A stretch of DNA of 64,000 bases from positions 82,651 through 146,650 of the forward strand of contig SADC01000196.1 in NCBI GenBank assembly GCA_004194705.1. The letters are read 5' to 3'. This document shows, one piece after another, positions 42,761 to 53,212 of the stretch. A model generated the notes under the pieces. The model saw only the letters and a program-made list of their open reading frames with translations, did no database searches and was not told the DNA's origin. The position numbers and the translations under genes were made by a program. Positions within the stretch are counted from its first letter, which is position 1. Each line of letters begins with the position of its first letter. The stretch comes from Ditylenchus dipsaci (taxonomy: Eukaryota; Nematoda; Chromadorea; Rhabditida; Anguinidae).

Positions 42761-44279
42761 CAGTGTTTTCAAAAGAAAAAAGCAAAAGTAAAGGCAAACT
42801 CTAAAATCAAGGAAGAGGCAAGTAAAGGCAAATTTGCCTTTCCATTCAGCTTGCCTTTCACTTTGCCTTTCCTTTTAGTTTGCCTTTCACTTTGCCTTTT
42901 TAATATTTCCGCATCCATTTTTTCGCTCACAGGAACTGAAGTTTATGGGTCGGAAGAATCTTTTGCTTCCCTCAAAGACTCACTGGGCTTCGCAAATCGC
43001 TGTCGTCGGTCGCTACTCAGAGCTCAAACAAAAAGTGGCAATAGTAGCACTAGAAAAAGCTTGGAGCATCCAACAGAAAGCGAGAACAAAGTTTGAATTT
43101 GATTCTTTAAATGCTGAGCTTCAATGTTGCAATTTCATGATTCAGGAACTGAAGGAGATCTACAAATAACAAAAATATTTGCCGACGTCCTGTTGCGTGT
43201 CCAAGCTAAGAAAAAGGTCACTATCTCCAAATGCTATGGATTCATCAAAACTTTGAACATTTCTCTGGACAACTATGACGTTAGTTTTTGCTCTTATTGT
43301 CTTTATTGTTATTATTGCCCTGATCGTTCTTATTGCAGGCAGAGATTTCATCCACTACGGCCAAGAAGTTGAGGAATTTGCTAGCTAAGCGCTTCGACAA
43401 GTATATGAACAGCTACTCGCTCTTTTTTGATCCCATTTTTTCGTGGCCGCCTCTCTCGATCCTTACACAGCTAACCTCTTGTCGCCAGCAGAAACCGAAG
43501 TTGCCGTTGCAGAAATACAGAATTTGGTAACCATTTTACTTTCAACTTGTAGACATTCCTTGTATTTTGTTTGTTCAAGGTTCCATTCGAAGAGCCGCAA
43601 CAGCCAGTAGAAGTTCAGTTGACCAACCCGCTCAGCAAAACATCGGACCAAATCATGGAAAAAATGGTCGCCGACAATATGAAACCAAGAAACTAAGAGA
43701 ACTCGCCTCAAGCCGACAAATCATGGGTTCAGCAAGCTTTGAACAGAGTGAAAGCAGCGTCGTCCCGTGGAATGGATCTTCTCAAGTACTGGGCTTTTCT
43801 GATGAACACGGTTCGTACACTTCTAACTGTTTTAATTGTCCTTGTCTTATATTTATTATTTGGGAATCAAGACCTATCGCAGTTCTCGCTATGGACGTGC
43901 TTCCGTCCCAGCGACTAGTGCACCAATTAAAAGAATTTTCTCGCAGGCCGGACTTTCAACATGCAAGCACCGAAATCGCACAGAACACGAATTATTAAAT
44001 GCTCAAGTTGTTGTTTATAGTTATTATCATGCTGAAGGTTCGAATTGATTTGTCATGATGAATTTGTTGATGATTCAAATGAACTTGGTTGCAATAATTG
44101 TAAAAAGGGTGATATTAAACAGTTACAATTACAATATTGCTGCAAAAATAAAATGGCAAGCTAAAAAGAAAAGGCAAAGTGAAAGGCAAACTGGAAGTAA
44201 AGGCAAATTTTGCCTTTACTTTCACTTTGACCGAAAATTTGCCTTTACTTTTATTTTGCCTTTCCTTTTGAAAACACTG
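42761..44279 (+). mobile_element. hAT element with decayed transposase, TSD CCCCAACC
   Basis: The 8-bp duplication CCCCAACC is read at 42754-42761 and 44280-44287 (the first base of the left end overlaps it). Ends are (C)AGTGTTTTCAAAAG and CTTTTGAAAACACTG, with AAGTAAAGGCAAA subterminal units on both sides. The interior carries a multi-exon hAT transposase with frame breaks. The right duplication directly abuts another hairpin (44287-44693). Confidence 0.93.
42934..44048 (+). pseudogene. hAT transposase, frame-broken
   Basis: After CGCTCACAG the frame reads ELKFMGRKNLLLPSKTHWAS and YSELKQKVAIVALEKAWSIQ. The next pieces include AEISSTTAKKLRNLLAKRFD and KYMNSYSLFFDPIF, a one-base slip, then FVAASLDPYTANLLSP, the LDP motif of the hAT catalytic domain. 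Later exons give VPFEEPQQPVEVQLTNPL, SRGMDLLKYWAFLMN and SVPATSAPIKRIFSQAGLST, the hAT dimerisation signature, ending at a TGA (44046-44048). Stops and slips between the pieces make it inactive. Confidence 0.88.
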
Positions 44280-44286
44280 CCCCAAC

Positions 44287-44693
44287 CAGGATGAGATTTT
44301 GCCCTTTTACTTTTTGCGATTTTTTGAAGAAAAACTTTTTTTTCGACAATTTTACTTGAAGTTAATTTTGAAGTTCGGTCTCATTTGGTAGCCAAGATTT
44401 TGAGCATCAGTTTAATATCAGTTTTACTTCAGAGCGAAGTTGTAAAACACAAATAAATTTACAATATTTCCTCCGGGACCGTTGTGGAACTAAGAATTGT
44501 CAGTCCTGCAATAGTCCCAGAGGGAATATTGTGAATTTATTGCGTTTTACAACTTCACTCTAAAGTAAAACTAATATTAAAATGATGCCCAGAATCTTGG
44601 CTACCAAATGAGACCAAACTTTAAATTAATTGCCGAGAAAAAGGATTTCTTCAAAAAGTTGCGAAAAGTAAAAGGGCGAACATCTCATCCCTG
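44287..44693. mobile_element. CAGGATGAGAT hairpin MITE
   Basis: A 407-bp palindrome with ends CAGGATGAGATTTTGCCC and CAGGGATGAGATGTTCGCCC (inverted). The stem passes through TCTCATTTGGTAGCCAAGAT and AAGTTGTAAAACAC. Its left flank is the TSD of the neighbouring hAT element, so that element landed on the MITE edge. Confidence 0.82.
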
Positions 44694-45060
44694 CTTCCAA
44701 CTTGACCAACTTCTTAAAAACTTCGAGTAACAAGTTATTTCTCAATTTGTAGCTCATCTCAGGGCAGAAATCCGTTATAAAAAATCCTGTCAAAAGTCGA
44801 TTTCATCACTCTTTTGAGCTTTCCACGTCTTAAAAGAGATCTTCTGTAATTTTATTAGACTGTATTGTAGTTTTCATTAAGACCATCTCGATTCCTCACA
44901 AAATCGGAAATTGAGTGTTAGGGCTCAAATGAAAGCCTACGATTTGCTGAGTAAGATAGCACTAAATTTTGGTCCCTTTGTGTCACTAATTCACCGAGCT
45001 GTGCCTCTCGAATTTCGGTATTTAAAAAAACCAGTACATTTCTCAAAATTTTTATACATA

Positions 45061-45215
45061 CAGTCGACCCTCGATTTAACGGCACCCCTAGGGACCGAAT
45101 CCAGGGTGCCGTTAAATCGAGGGTTCACTTTGACTAAATCTTAGTCAATGCTGACCAAATCGGTCTATTTTTGGGTGCCGTTAAATCGAGGGGCTGTTAA
45201 ATAGAAGGTTAACTG
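45061..45215. mobile_element. pogo/Tc1-type MITE, CAGTCGACCCTCG family
   Basis: A 155-bp element, TA on both sides, with ends CAGTCGACCCTCGATTTAAC and the inverse. GCCGTTAAATCGAGGG is repeated three times inside. Confidence 0.88.
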
Positions 45216-45549
45216 TACTAAAGTATGATGATGTACACTCTTTTAAAAGTTTTTTCGATTCAGAATAGGTTGCTCTTTCAAATGAGTACAAAAATTCACA
45301 GGATGTAATATATTTTGGCAAAAAAAGGTGTTTTTTCAAAAAATCAGCATTTTAAAACACCAATTTTCGGTGTAAAAACCGCCATTGAAATCGGAAATCA
45401 GCGTGTACCCTTCTGAGATTTAGTGAATCAGAAAGAGCATTTTCTAAGTCGAATTTCTGGCAAAAAAACCAGAAAAAATTGGGGAGGTAAGACTAAAAAG
45501 GCTTAAAATTATTTTGTACTACGAAAAATTTTTTTGTTCTACGAAAAAC

Positions 45550-45980
45550 TTAAATTCTGACACCAGATTCGACACTGATTGTCTTCTAAAACCACTCTTA
45601 GAAGTTCACTTTGAATATCATATTTCAAATTTTTCTCAGAACAATAAATATTTGATTCACCAATTATTGACTTGTTGAAAGTTTATTGTCCTGAGATGAA
45701 TTTGAAATATGTCATTGAAATTGCACCTCTAAGAGTAGTTTTAGAAGCAAATCAGATACGCTTATCACAGTGCTTCGAATGAAAAATTTCAAAAAAGGAC
45801 ATTTTGACTGTTTTTGAAGTAAGTTTATCCAGTGCTTTTGCTATTTTAGAGCGAAAAAAAAAGATTTTGACTAAATTTTCAAAAATAGAAAAGATTTGGG
45901 CTCCCAAAAAGGACAAATCTTTTTAAAAAGGACAATTCGAAGACCTGGCTTATCACGAATCTAGTGTCAGAATTTCAGGT
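45550..45980. repeat. Decayed hairpin element
   Basis: Facing arms share TTCTGACACCAGATTCG / CGAATCTAGTGTCAGAA at the outside and TTCTAAAACCACTCTTAGA / TCTAAGAGTAGTTTTAGAA further in, with the centre near 45660. The right arm has an insertion of about 130 bp. Confidence 0.65.
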
Positions 45981-45984
45981 TAGC

Positions 45985-46560
45985 TTAGTAAAAAAAATTT
46001 GTTTGCGGCTGCCGGAGTTTGAAGAGAATTGTTTGATACATCGGAATGACACTAGCAATTGTGGTCCTTCGATTTTGCAGCTCCATTGTATAGAGATAGA
46101 CTGGCTTCAGCATATCAATAATTGATTCCATAATTGACCACTCAATTGCATCGAAAGCAGGATACACGTCCGCTTGCTGCGACAGCAAAAAGACCGCTTG
46201 TCGATTTTGAACGAAACTAGAGAAAATTTGTAGGTGGAGTTCCATCGTATTTTAACATCCTTAAACAGTGATGTCAATAAGTGCATAAAAGTGCATGTGC
46301 ACTTTCAAAAGTGCATATGCACTTTTAAATTGCACATGCCCTTTTGAAAGTGCACATGCACTTTTATGCACTTTGTAAAAACTTAGAGCTAAATTTGAAA
46401 AAAGAACATTGAACCATGTCCAATTCGATGAAATCCTCAATAGAACTATCATGAACCAATCAGTTGCGACCATTTTCAGCTTCACTGTCAGCAAATGCTG
46501 TAATTGGAAATTTCATGCACATGACTGGCTGGTATTGAATTGGACATCAGTAAAAGTCTT
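45985..46560 (-). pseudogene. hAT transposase fragment, interrupted
   Basis: The - strand frame 46245-45985 reads LHLQIFSSFVQNRQAVFLLS, YPAFDAIEWSIMESIIDMLK and PVYLYTMELQNRRTTIASVI, closely matching the W-x-L-x2-L-x-P-F/Y...T...S...S-x-V-I-P block of hAT transposases. Between 46264 and 46380 lies a block of GTGCAT repeats. Beyond it (46380-46560) short - strand pieces such as FPITAFADSEAEN and IEDFIELDMVQ may be earlier parts of the same protein. The rest of this element was not found. Confidence 0.75.
46264..46375. repeat. GTGCATGTGCACTTT inverted units
   Basis: About five units of AAAGTGCATGTGCACTTT, each a near-palindrome, starting with CAGTGATGTCAATAAGTGC, which looks like a hAT-type end. 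The opposite end is not present. Confidence 0.7.
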
Positions 46561-46728
46561 TAAAATCTTAGCTTTAACAGAACATTACCTTCTACCCTGT
46601 ATGATAGCTCAAATGAAGGCTCATAATCTTGGCTACATTTCTGTATATGAAACGTGTGACTTGTCGAAAAATTTCAGAAATATCAATCAAACAGTCAAAG
46701 AAAACCCTTTAAACCTACGTTTTTAGCC

Positions 46729-47124
46729 CAGGCATGTGCACGGGCCGAATTCGGGCCGAATTCGGCCGAAGCGGGCCGTGGATTTTCTGCAACTTTTTTC
46801 AGACTTTTTGAGAAAAGGTTTTGACCATTTGATAGCTAAGATTTCAGGCTACGAAATGGTGTTTTCTGGGCCGGAATTTCAAAAAATGTTGGCCTACGGG
46901 CCTGCTTTTTGGTAAAAAAACAGCATTTTCAAAAAAATGTGTTTTTTGACCGAAAAAGCCGGCCCGTAGGCCAACATTTTTTTTAAATTCCGGCCCGGAA
47001 AACACCATTTCGTAGCCTGAAATCTTAGCTATCAAATGGTGAAAAGCTTTTCTCAAAAAGTCTGACAAAAGTTGGAGAAAATCCACGCCCGCTTCGGCCC
47101 GAATTCGGCCCGTGCACATGCCTG
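46729..47124. mobile_element. hAT-type MITE, TSD TTTTAGCC
   Basis: The 8-bp direct repeat TTTTAGCC lies at 46721-46728 and 47125-47132. Ends are CAGGCATGTGCACGGGCC and its exact inverse; GGGCCGAATTC units follow. The whole 396 bp is a near-perfect hairpin with the centre near 46920. Confidence 0.93.
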
Positions 47125-47132
47125 TTTTAGCC

Positions 47133-48020
47133 TACGAATAAGCACACTATGTGTGAAACCCTGCATTGATAGTCTTGTCGGATAGTCAAGAGCCCGAGGA
47201 TGACTTTTGCACGAAATTGTTAATAAAATAAAATATATGGTGTGCAGCCGCTGGTAGTCGAACCTGTGACCTACACGATGCGTATATGAAGTTCCCCCTC
47301 CCTTTAATTTGGCTGCCCTGGACAAAGAATTGGCATAAAAATTCTACCCAAATCATAAAAAATGAAAATAGGATAAAAACTTTTATTGCTAGAGTGGTAA
47401 ATTAATTTAAATTTGTGGTCGAAAAAAAAGCGCCCCCTTCTAATTGCCGCACCACCACTTTATTAACTTTTTATTTTGCAACCTATCAAAATTTTGTTTT
47501 GTTTTTACAAGCAGAATTTTGATTGCGCTACCCATCTGCTAATTTTCAGTAGCTTGTATTGGTCAAAGCTTATAAAACCATCCACAAACCTTGCGAGTTG
47601 TGTATAAATACCCGCGAACTTATGGACCATCCCAATATGTTACACAAAAATAATTTGAATTTATCTCATAGATAAATTTATTGGTTCAGATAATTTTATC
47701 TGTTCTGACACGACGCATCTATAAAATCACCGATGCTTTTGAACTGCTCATGGTGACTTTGGATCCTTTGAAGTAGCTAGCAAGTTTCATACTTGACCCC
47801 AAAAAGAACTATCAGGTAACTCAAACGTGCGAGCGTATAGTGAGCGCCAAGGTCTGTGAGAGCTTATCCAAAGCTACTTACCGAGCAAAGGAGGTGTGGA
47901 CCTGGATGTGCTGTTTGTATGTAACTTACTTATGGACCATGAATGCGCTCATCCCCTGGCTACTACGACAGGCATTTTTAAGGCTAGGTATCGACATCGA
48001 CGCACTGCGAATACTCTTTT
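47133..48020. other. Unassigned stretch with repeat pieces
   Basis: 47225-47290 has a tRNA-like box B on the - strand (GGTTCGACTACC) without a foldable tRNA. 47570-47640 is a decayed mariner-like end, followed by CAGATAAAATTT-type units at 47665-47705. No supported exon. Confidence 0.45.
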
Positions 48021-48026
48021 GAGGGA

Positions 48027-48048
48027 GGGGGGGGGGGGGGGGGGGGGG
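48027..48048. repeat. Run of 22 G
   Basis: An uninterrupted G homopolymer, the longest in the window. The proline-rich ORFs on the other strand are artefacts of it. Confidence 0.95.
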
Positions 48049-48174
48049 AATGGTGCACTTGGGCTTTAACGGGTCGAGTTTGATTCCAACACAGTTTTTC
48101 CAGCGGAAAAAAGTTATGAAAAATTTGTGTTCCAACTAATATATTCATCTCGCAAATTTTGTCATAAGTTGACA

Positions 48175-48381
48175 ATGAACTATAGTTGCATTCAAAGCCG
48201 AAATGCCAGTGACATTCTGCTTTTTGTTTTTGTTTTGATGATTCAGCTATATATTATCTCTGCACAAAGTTTTTCGCTTGTAGAAAGTAAGAATGGAGCG
48301 TTTTTAAATCGCTACTCCAACAAACAAGTGATGATTCATCTTGAACCTTTAAGCGAAAGAGTCAATGATTGGTGTTTTTAG
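48175..48381 (+). CDS. Possible small secreted or membrane protein
   Basis: An ATG-initiated 68-codon ORF: a short polar start (MNYSCIQSRNASD), a strongly hydrophobic stretch (ILLFVFVLMIQLYIISAQS) that could be a signal peptide or anchor, then SFSLVESKNGAFLNRYSNKQ and a short tail. It has no recognised family, and no splice partner was found. An upstream in-frame ATG at 48127 would place the hydrophobic segment further inside. Confidence 0.3.
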   Translation: MNYSCIQSRNASDILLFVFVLMIQLYIISAQSFSLVESKNGAFLNRYSNKQVMIHLEPLSERVNDWCF

Positions 48382-48764
48382 TAAGCTAAGTTCCTGGCGG
48401 TCATTTTGTACATTATGAGCTTGCGTGTAGTATGACCATCATGGTGCATTAATTGAAAACCTGTGAGTACCCAGCTGGATTTTGACCCTGCACAATGTGT
48501 TACCTTCCAAACCCTTTTTCATTTACTTAATCAATGATTGAAGCGAGAAGGACCCGTGCCATCGTGTTCACCGTGTAATTTCGCACCAGAATCAACAAAA
48601 GTCACAACCGGCATTTTTCGTGTTAAATTTTTCAAACAGATAAATGAAAAGACATTAAATTTTGAGAAAAAATAAAGGGTACTAAAAATACACTGACCAA
48701 AAGTGCAACTATATATATGTTTTTAAAAACACAATAAACCCTGTTTTTTACTATAAAATACGGT

Positions 48765-49020
48765 TCGCCATGAAATTTTGTCTTAAAGTGTGAAATTTGA
48801 CACAATTAAAAAAAACCATGCCGATCTGACTTGATCTTAACTGATTTGAACTGATCTGATCTAAATCGATCTGGTCTTTTCGCAACTCTATGTAAAATAC
48901 GTTTTGCCGTAAAATTTTGACTTACAGTGTGAAATTTGACAAAATTAGAGAAAAAAAATATTTTGCCGATCTGATCTTCGGCGATCTGATCTAAACTAAT
49001 CTGATCTTTGCCCACCTCTG
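48765..49020. repeat. Two tandem units with GATCTGATCT clusters
   Basis: Units of about 130 bp (48765-48900 and 48905-49015) share AGTGTGAAATTTGACA, GCCGATCTGA and several TGATCTGATCTAAA phrases. Confidence 0.7.
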
Positions 49021-49307
49021 AATAAAACCTATTCGACCTGAGCGAAGCCATTGTTGTCGAGCTGTAGTTCGCAGCAATCAATAAATAAAACAAATTATTT
49101 TTTATGCCTTTCAATTTTTTATGAATATAAGTCACAACTTAATTTGAGTGATTGAAAAATTCTATTAGAAGAAATGAAATCTGATCGAGACCATTGTTTA
49201 TTCTGGTACAGTTTTCACAATTTTTTATTTTTGTGTGTAAGGGAGTATAGGTGTATGCTAGTGATGAAGTGACCTGAAAACCTGTTTTTAGTTCTCGACC
49301 ATTTCAG

Positions 49308-49587
49308 GCACGGTAAGAATATCCGAGAGGCAAACATGACATATCTCCAGACTCCATTTATGCCTGTGATAGGTCTAAATGATCGTGAGAATCTGCGCTA
49401 TCGAATGAGTGTATGTGAGCTGCAATCTGTATGCAAAAATCGGAACAACCAGCGTCCAACGTACAAAGACACTATTTTTAGACATGTGACATTTTCACTC
49501 AAAACTGCCCAAGAGCATGTCATAGTTGCGTATAACTGCTTAATGCTTGGTCATATTTGTAAACAATTTCAAGTTGTTAGTCCGTAA
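49308..49587 (+). CDS. Exon of unknown gene
   Basis: After CCATTTCAG the frame reads HGKNIREANMTYLQTPFMPV, then IGLNDRENLRYRMSVCELQS and TYKDTIFRHVTFSLKTAQEH, ending at a TAA (49585-49587). Two bases must come from an upstream exon. An ATG inside (49336) could be a start instead. Composition is protein-like, but I recognise no family. Confidence 0.45.
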
Positions 49588-50115
49588 CGCTTTTTGAGTA
49601 CATGTCTGGTCACAAAGAAAAACTTTTTTAGTGTAATATTTTTATTTGCATGTTTATACTCATTTGAAAGCTCTTTTAATGGCGGAGGAACTTTTTGCAA
49701 TTAGATTTGAGAATTAATGTAAAACAAATTGAGATTTTGCCCCTTGAAAGTGAAAAAATGGATTTATATTTGTTTTCTTTTGCAATGCAATCACAATTTT
49801 TTTTTTAATTCGCGCATTTTTTAAATCTCATGGTTTCAAAAAGTTTGTTCTCAAATTTAAATTTTGAATGAATTCAAAACTACATTTGTATGCAAGGATA
49901 GTCAAGGGTAGGCGAGGATAGGCGGGGATATGCGGGGATCAGCACTTATTTAGCTATTTCTTAGGTCGCATGGCACGAAGTTACGACTCGGTCGGTAAAA
50001 TCAGCTGGTTCTCTGGTATTTAAATTTGAAGGACACTTTGTTTGTGTTTCTCTTTGTTCACTTTCTGCAGAAATTTCTGTCTACGATGCACCAAAATTGT
50101 TTATTGTGCTTTTAG

Positions 50116-50562
50116 GTCCAACATGTCTGAAAGAGATGTGTTTGAAGCGAGTGACTTCGAGTTGAGGGATGCTGAAACTGAGAGAGAAGATTCTTTCTCC
50201 GACATTAATGAAGGAGATGTTCACCATCTAGCAAAAGACCAAATGAGATGTGCGCAGCAACTTTACGATGCATTGGACCGGCAGTTTAGCTCAGCTTTGC
50301 CTTCTTCTGTGACAAAATTCCCTCGCTACGAAACTGTACCGTTGAACATTTCTCCAAACACGGAAGTGGAACTCTTTTCAAACCTTATTTCGCCTGCTTA
50401 ATCAACTTGTATCTTTTATTTTGAAACCATGAGGGTTTGTATTGATTGGATTTTTAGGATCATCAACCATACAAATATAGAGATTTTTTGTCTGAAGCAG
50501 CAAGTAAAAAAAGACGACGAAGAGCAAACTTGATTGGACTGACACCACCACGGACGAAATAA
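50116..50562 (+). CDS. Two-exon acidic-to-basic small protein
   Basis: After CTTTTAG an ATG at 50123 opens MSERDVFEASDFELRDAETE, very acidic, followed by DINEGDVHHLAKDQMRCAQQ and LYDALDRQFSSALPSSVTKF. A phase-0 acceptor TTTTTAG at 50457 starts exon 2, DHQPYKYRDFLSEAASKKRR, then RRANLIGLTPPRTK and TAA. Candidate phase-0 donors are ACT|GTACCG (about 50336) or GAA|GTGGAA. The acidic start and the basic KKRRRR plus TPPRTK end suggest a nuclear protein; an acidic N-terminus also occurs in piggyBac transposases, and a piggyBac-like piece follows at 50986. No firm family. Confidence 0.5.
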
Positions 50563-50614
50563 AGCCGTAATAGGATTGAAATCAGTGTTTTGAGATATTT
50601 TTGGTATTTGTTTC

Positions 50615-50971
50615 GGCACACCCCGAAAAGGATACAAATTATTATGGAAACAATCGATTAGGAAACAAATTGATTAGGAAACAAATTCAAATGAAAACAA
50701 ATTCATTCTGGCACGATTTGTTTTGAAAAAACACAGGTGAATTCAATAAACGATTAAAATACAGCCACACAGCTCCAAATAGAGAAAGGTAAAAAAAATG
50801 CATAATCAATTTTTTCTTAACAGATTTTCTCACTTAATTTAATTTAGAAATAATTTTTTTCAAAAAAAATCGTACCAGAACACATTTGTTCTCATTTTAA
50901 TTTGTTTCCTAATCAATTTGTTTCCTAATCGATTGTTTCCATAATAATTTGTATCCTTTTCGGGGTGTGCC
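50615..50971. mobile_element. MITE with AAACAAATTGATTAGG units, 8-bp TSD
   Basis: The 8-bp direct repeat TTTGTTTC is at 50607-50614 and 50972-50979. Ends are GGCACACCCCGAAAAGGATA and its exact inverse. Both arms carry two to three GATTAGGAAACAAATT units facing inward. It inserted within the pyrimidine tract just before an AG, so the duplicated tract recreates TTTGTTTCAG on the right. Confidence 0.9.
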
Positions 50972-50985
50972 TTTGTTTCAGCTAA

Positions 50986-51172
50986 TTGGCTTATGGATTG
51001 ATCTGGGAAATATCGGGATTCAAAAGTGTGCCGATTAATGCGCTATTCTCCACTGAATCAGGAGCATCATCAACAGAGGCATAGCTTATTTTTTCACGCG
51101 ATCGCTACAAAGTGCTAGTTCGTGCTCTTAGATTTGATAACAAAGCTATACGCCCGTTGAGATTGAGCTAGG
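50986..51172 (+). pseudogene. piggyBac-like transposase fragment
   Basis: The + frame reads LAYGLIWEISGFKSVPINAL, FSTESGASSTEA, a stop, then LIFSRDRYKVLVRALRFDNK and AIRPLRLS with a stop. SRDRY...LLR-x-L-x-FD-N...RP is the characteristic entry into the piggyBac catalytic domain. It does not match the copy at 26990-29199, which lacks this part, so whether they are one family cannot be told. Downstream regions of the domain are missing. Confidence 0.55.
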
Positions 51173-51516
51173 CGTTATAGTGTATTTAGCCAATTCAAAT
51201 TCATTTGTTAAAACTTGCATTTGTTAATTTCCTAATCTTTTTATGTTTCGAATGGGTTTACGGTTCAAACTATTTTTATTCTTTTTTCACAAAAACATAT
51301 TTGACATACCAGTCAATAACACTCACATAATCAATAAAAGCAAAAAAAATATTATTTTGTCGACAGACTACTACTGGGATCTGCTTGTACAAAAAACATC
51401 AAAGTGGGTACCCGCTGATAATAAAGCAAAAATAACACAGAATGGTACATAACACGTTGGCACACACACCCAAGCATGTGTTTATTCATGGCTAATACTC
51501 ATTGGAATGCAGGAAT
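51173..51516. other. Unassigned stretch
   Basis: A 69-codon ORF at 51243-51452 shows no family likeness or splice sites. Confidence 0.35.
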
Positions 51517-51838
51517 TTAGGTCAATGGAAAGCACAAGCACAGAAGAGGGTTGGAACTGGGCACTAACAGCATTTTGGTGTCGCGGAGCACATAGGAGGG
51601 GATTTCGTTGATTTCACTTCTGCTCTGACACATCATTATTCTGAGTTTCATGCCCTCGGAACTTGTAGAAGATATTGATGATCTAGAAATTGCAAATCGA
51701 TTAGTAAGGTTTAAATGGTGCTTGAGATATATCAACTAACCGATAGCTGGAGTTTGAGCAGCAACTGCTGGCTCCAGAGTTTCGCCTTGAGCCGAGGGTT
51801 AGCACGTGGTGCAAGCACTTGAATTTGTTAGTTGCTCT
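51517..51838 (-). CDS. Two 3'-terminal exons of a - strand gene
   Basis: Exon 51838-51741 follows TTATTTACAG and, in the frame that stays open, reads RATNKFKCLHHVLTLGSRRN and ends ...SSYR at a GTTAGT donor. A 58-bp intron ends ATTTCTAG and exon 51682-51517 continues SSISSTSSEGMKLRIMMCQS, then RSEINEIPSYVLRDTKMLLV and a TAA. A second frame is also open across the junction (PRLKAKLWSQQLLLKLQLS into IINIFYKFRGHETQNNDVSE), so the true frame is uncertain. The splice sites and the tiny intron support transcription on this strand. No family recognised. Confidence 0.45.
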
Positions 51839-52620
51839 CTGTAAATAAATTGGAAATTAATTTTGAATTGAAAACTATATATATATGAAAAAAATTGAAT
51901 TTTATAAATTAATCAGATCAATTTCAATGTTGAAAATAGGGTAGGACCCGACCGCTTAATGCATATTTGTAAAGCAACTAGATAAACTTTAGTTTCAAAA
52001 GGTGCGTAAGGAATTTCGAGTACCCCATTTTGAAGATCACTGAAAACAAAAGAAAAACAAAATTGACCTAAAAATCGTAAAAGCAGCCTCAAAAAGAGCT
52101 AAAATAGCCGTCTTTTTTTGCGCTGTTATTTTTATTTTAGGTGAATTTTGTCTTTATTCTGTTTTGAATGATCTTTAAATCAGTGCTCAAATTTTTTTCC
52201 GCATCTATTGGTACTGAATGTTTATCTAGATGATTTACAAATATCTGAGCACGACTTGGTTTACCTACATTTTTTTATTTTGCAGTTAAAGTTGAAACTA
52301 ATAGTTGAATCCCATAAATAATTTTTATATTTTCTTTTAATAGCTTTTGCCAGGTATCATCGTCCGTGGTGGCGACCGGCACGTAAAAATGACTAAAGTT
52401 TTGTTCTTGTATCTTAATTTCAACGTTTCACCTAAGACTTTGCAGGGAAAAGAACTTTTCTGTCACAAATTTGCCTTTTCCATCGCAAATTTAGTAAAAA
52501 CCACAGGTGGTACAGCATTTTTTAAAAAATTTCTAATCATTTTCCAATGTTTTTCCCATGTCTTTTACCTGTTTGGAGCAATTTAAATAAAAAACAGCTT
52601 TCAAAATGACTCAAAAGTTG

Positions 52621-53212
52621 TTAAACATATAATGTGTCCTCGGTCAGCCGAGGTAATTTTTTTAAGTAATCCCTTTTATTTTCAAATAGACCAACCTTTA
52701 AGGCTTCCAAGGCTACACTACTGTCATCAGACAAGTCCTTGACCAAGCACAACAATTTAGATTTCCCAATCTTCTCTCGCCAGATAAGCACTCCCATAGT
52801 GATCATAGCCAACTCATTGGAAGGGATACGTGCTTGGTGAGAACTTCCGGTGTTACTCTAGCCGTCTCAAACCATTCCACCTGCAATAACAATTCTTTAG
52901 ACCCTTCAGAAAAATATAAAAAAGAAAAATGCAAAGCAAAACAAAGAAAACATAAAAAATGACATTTAAAATAGTGTTTACGTACATTAGTTGTTGAATC
53001 CAACTTGGCGAGAATTAATTGGCAGCCTGGGAAAGAGGAAGAGGAAGGACTCTGGCTACAATCTCCGCTCTCAGCGGGATCATCCAATTCCACTGTTGAA
53101 AGCACGTAATCATAGTATGCAATCCCGAATTGACTTGTTTCAAACACGAGATCTAAAAATAGTTGAATTGAGGGAGTTCTTCTATCATCAGGAAATATTA
53201 TCAAAATGGCTC
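52621..53212 (-). CDS. Exons of a - strand gene, family unknown
   Basis: An open frame from about 53212 reads IIFPDDRRTPSIQLFLDLVF, YYDYVLSTVELDDPAESGDC and on to KLDSTTN, then a GTACGT donor at 52985. After a 105-bp intron ending TTATTGCAG it continues in phase VEWFETARVTPEVLTKHVSL and stops at 52803. The intron has no stop in this frame, so it may be retained. A further ORF in another frame (52802-52621) reads GVLIWREKIGKSKLLCLVKD, FENKRDYLKKLPRLTEDTLY; it looks protein-like and could be a joined exon or an old frameshift. Function unknown. Confidence 0.42.

Noticed and set aside
47926..48175. Proline-rich ORFs on the - strand
   Set aside because: They translate the 22-G run; no other protein character.
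52347..52586. 79-codon + strand ORF
   Set aside because: No acceptor, donor or family likeness; composition typical of AT-rich intergenic DNA.
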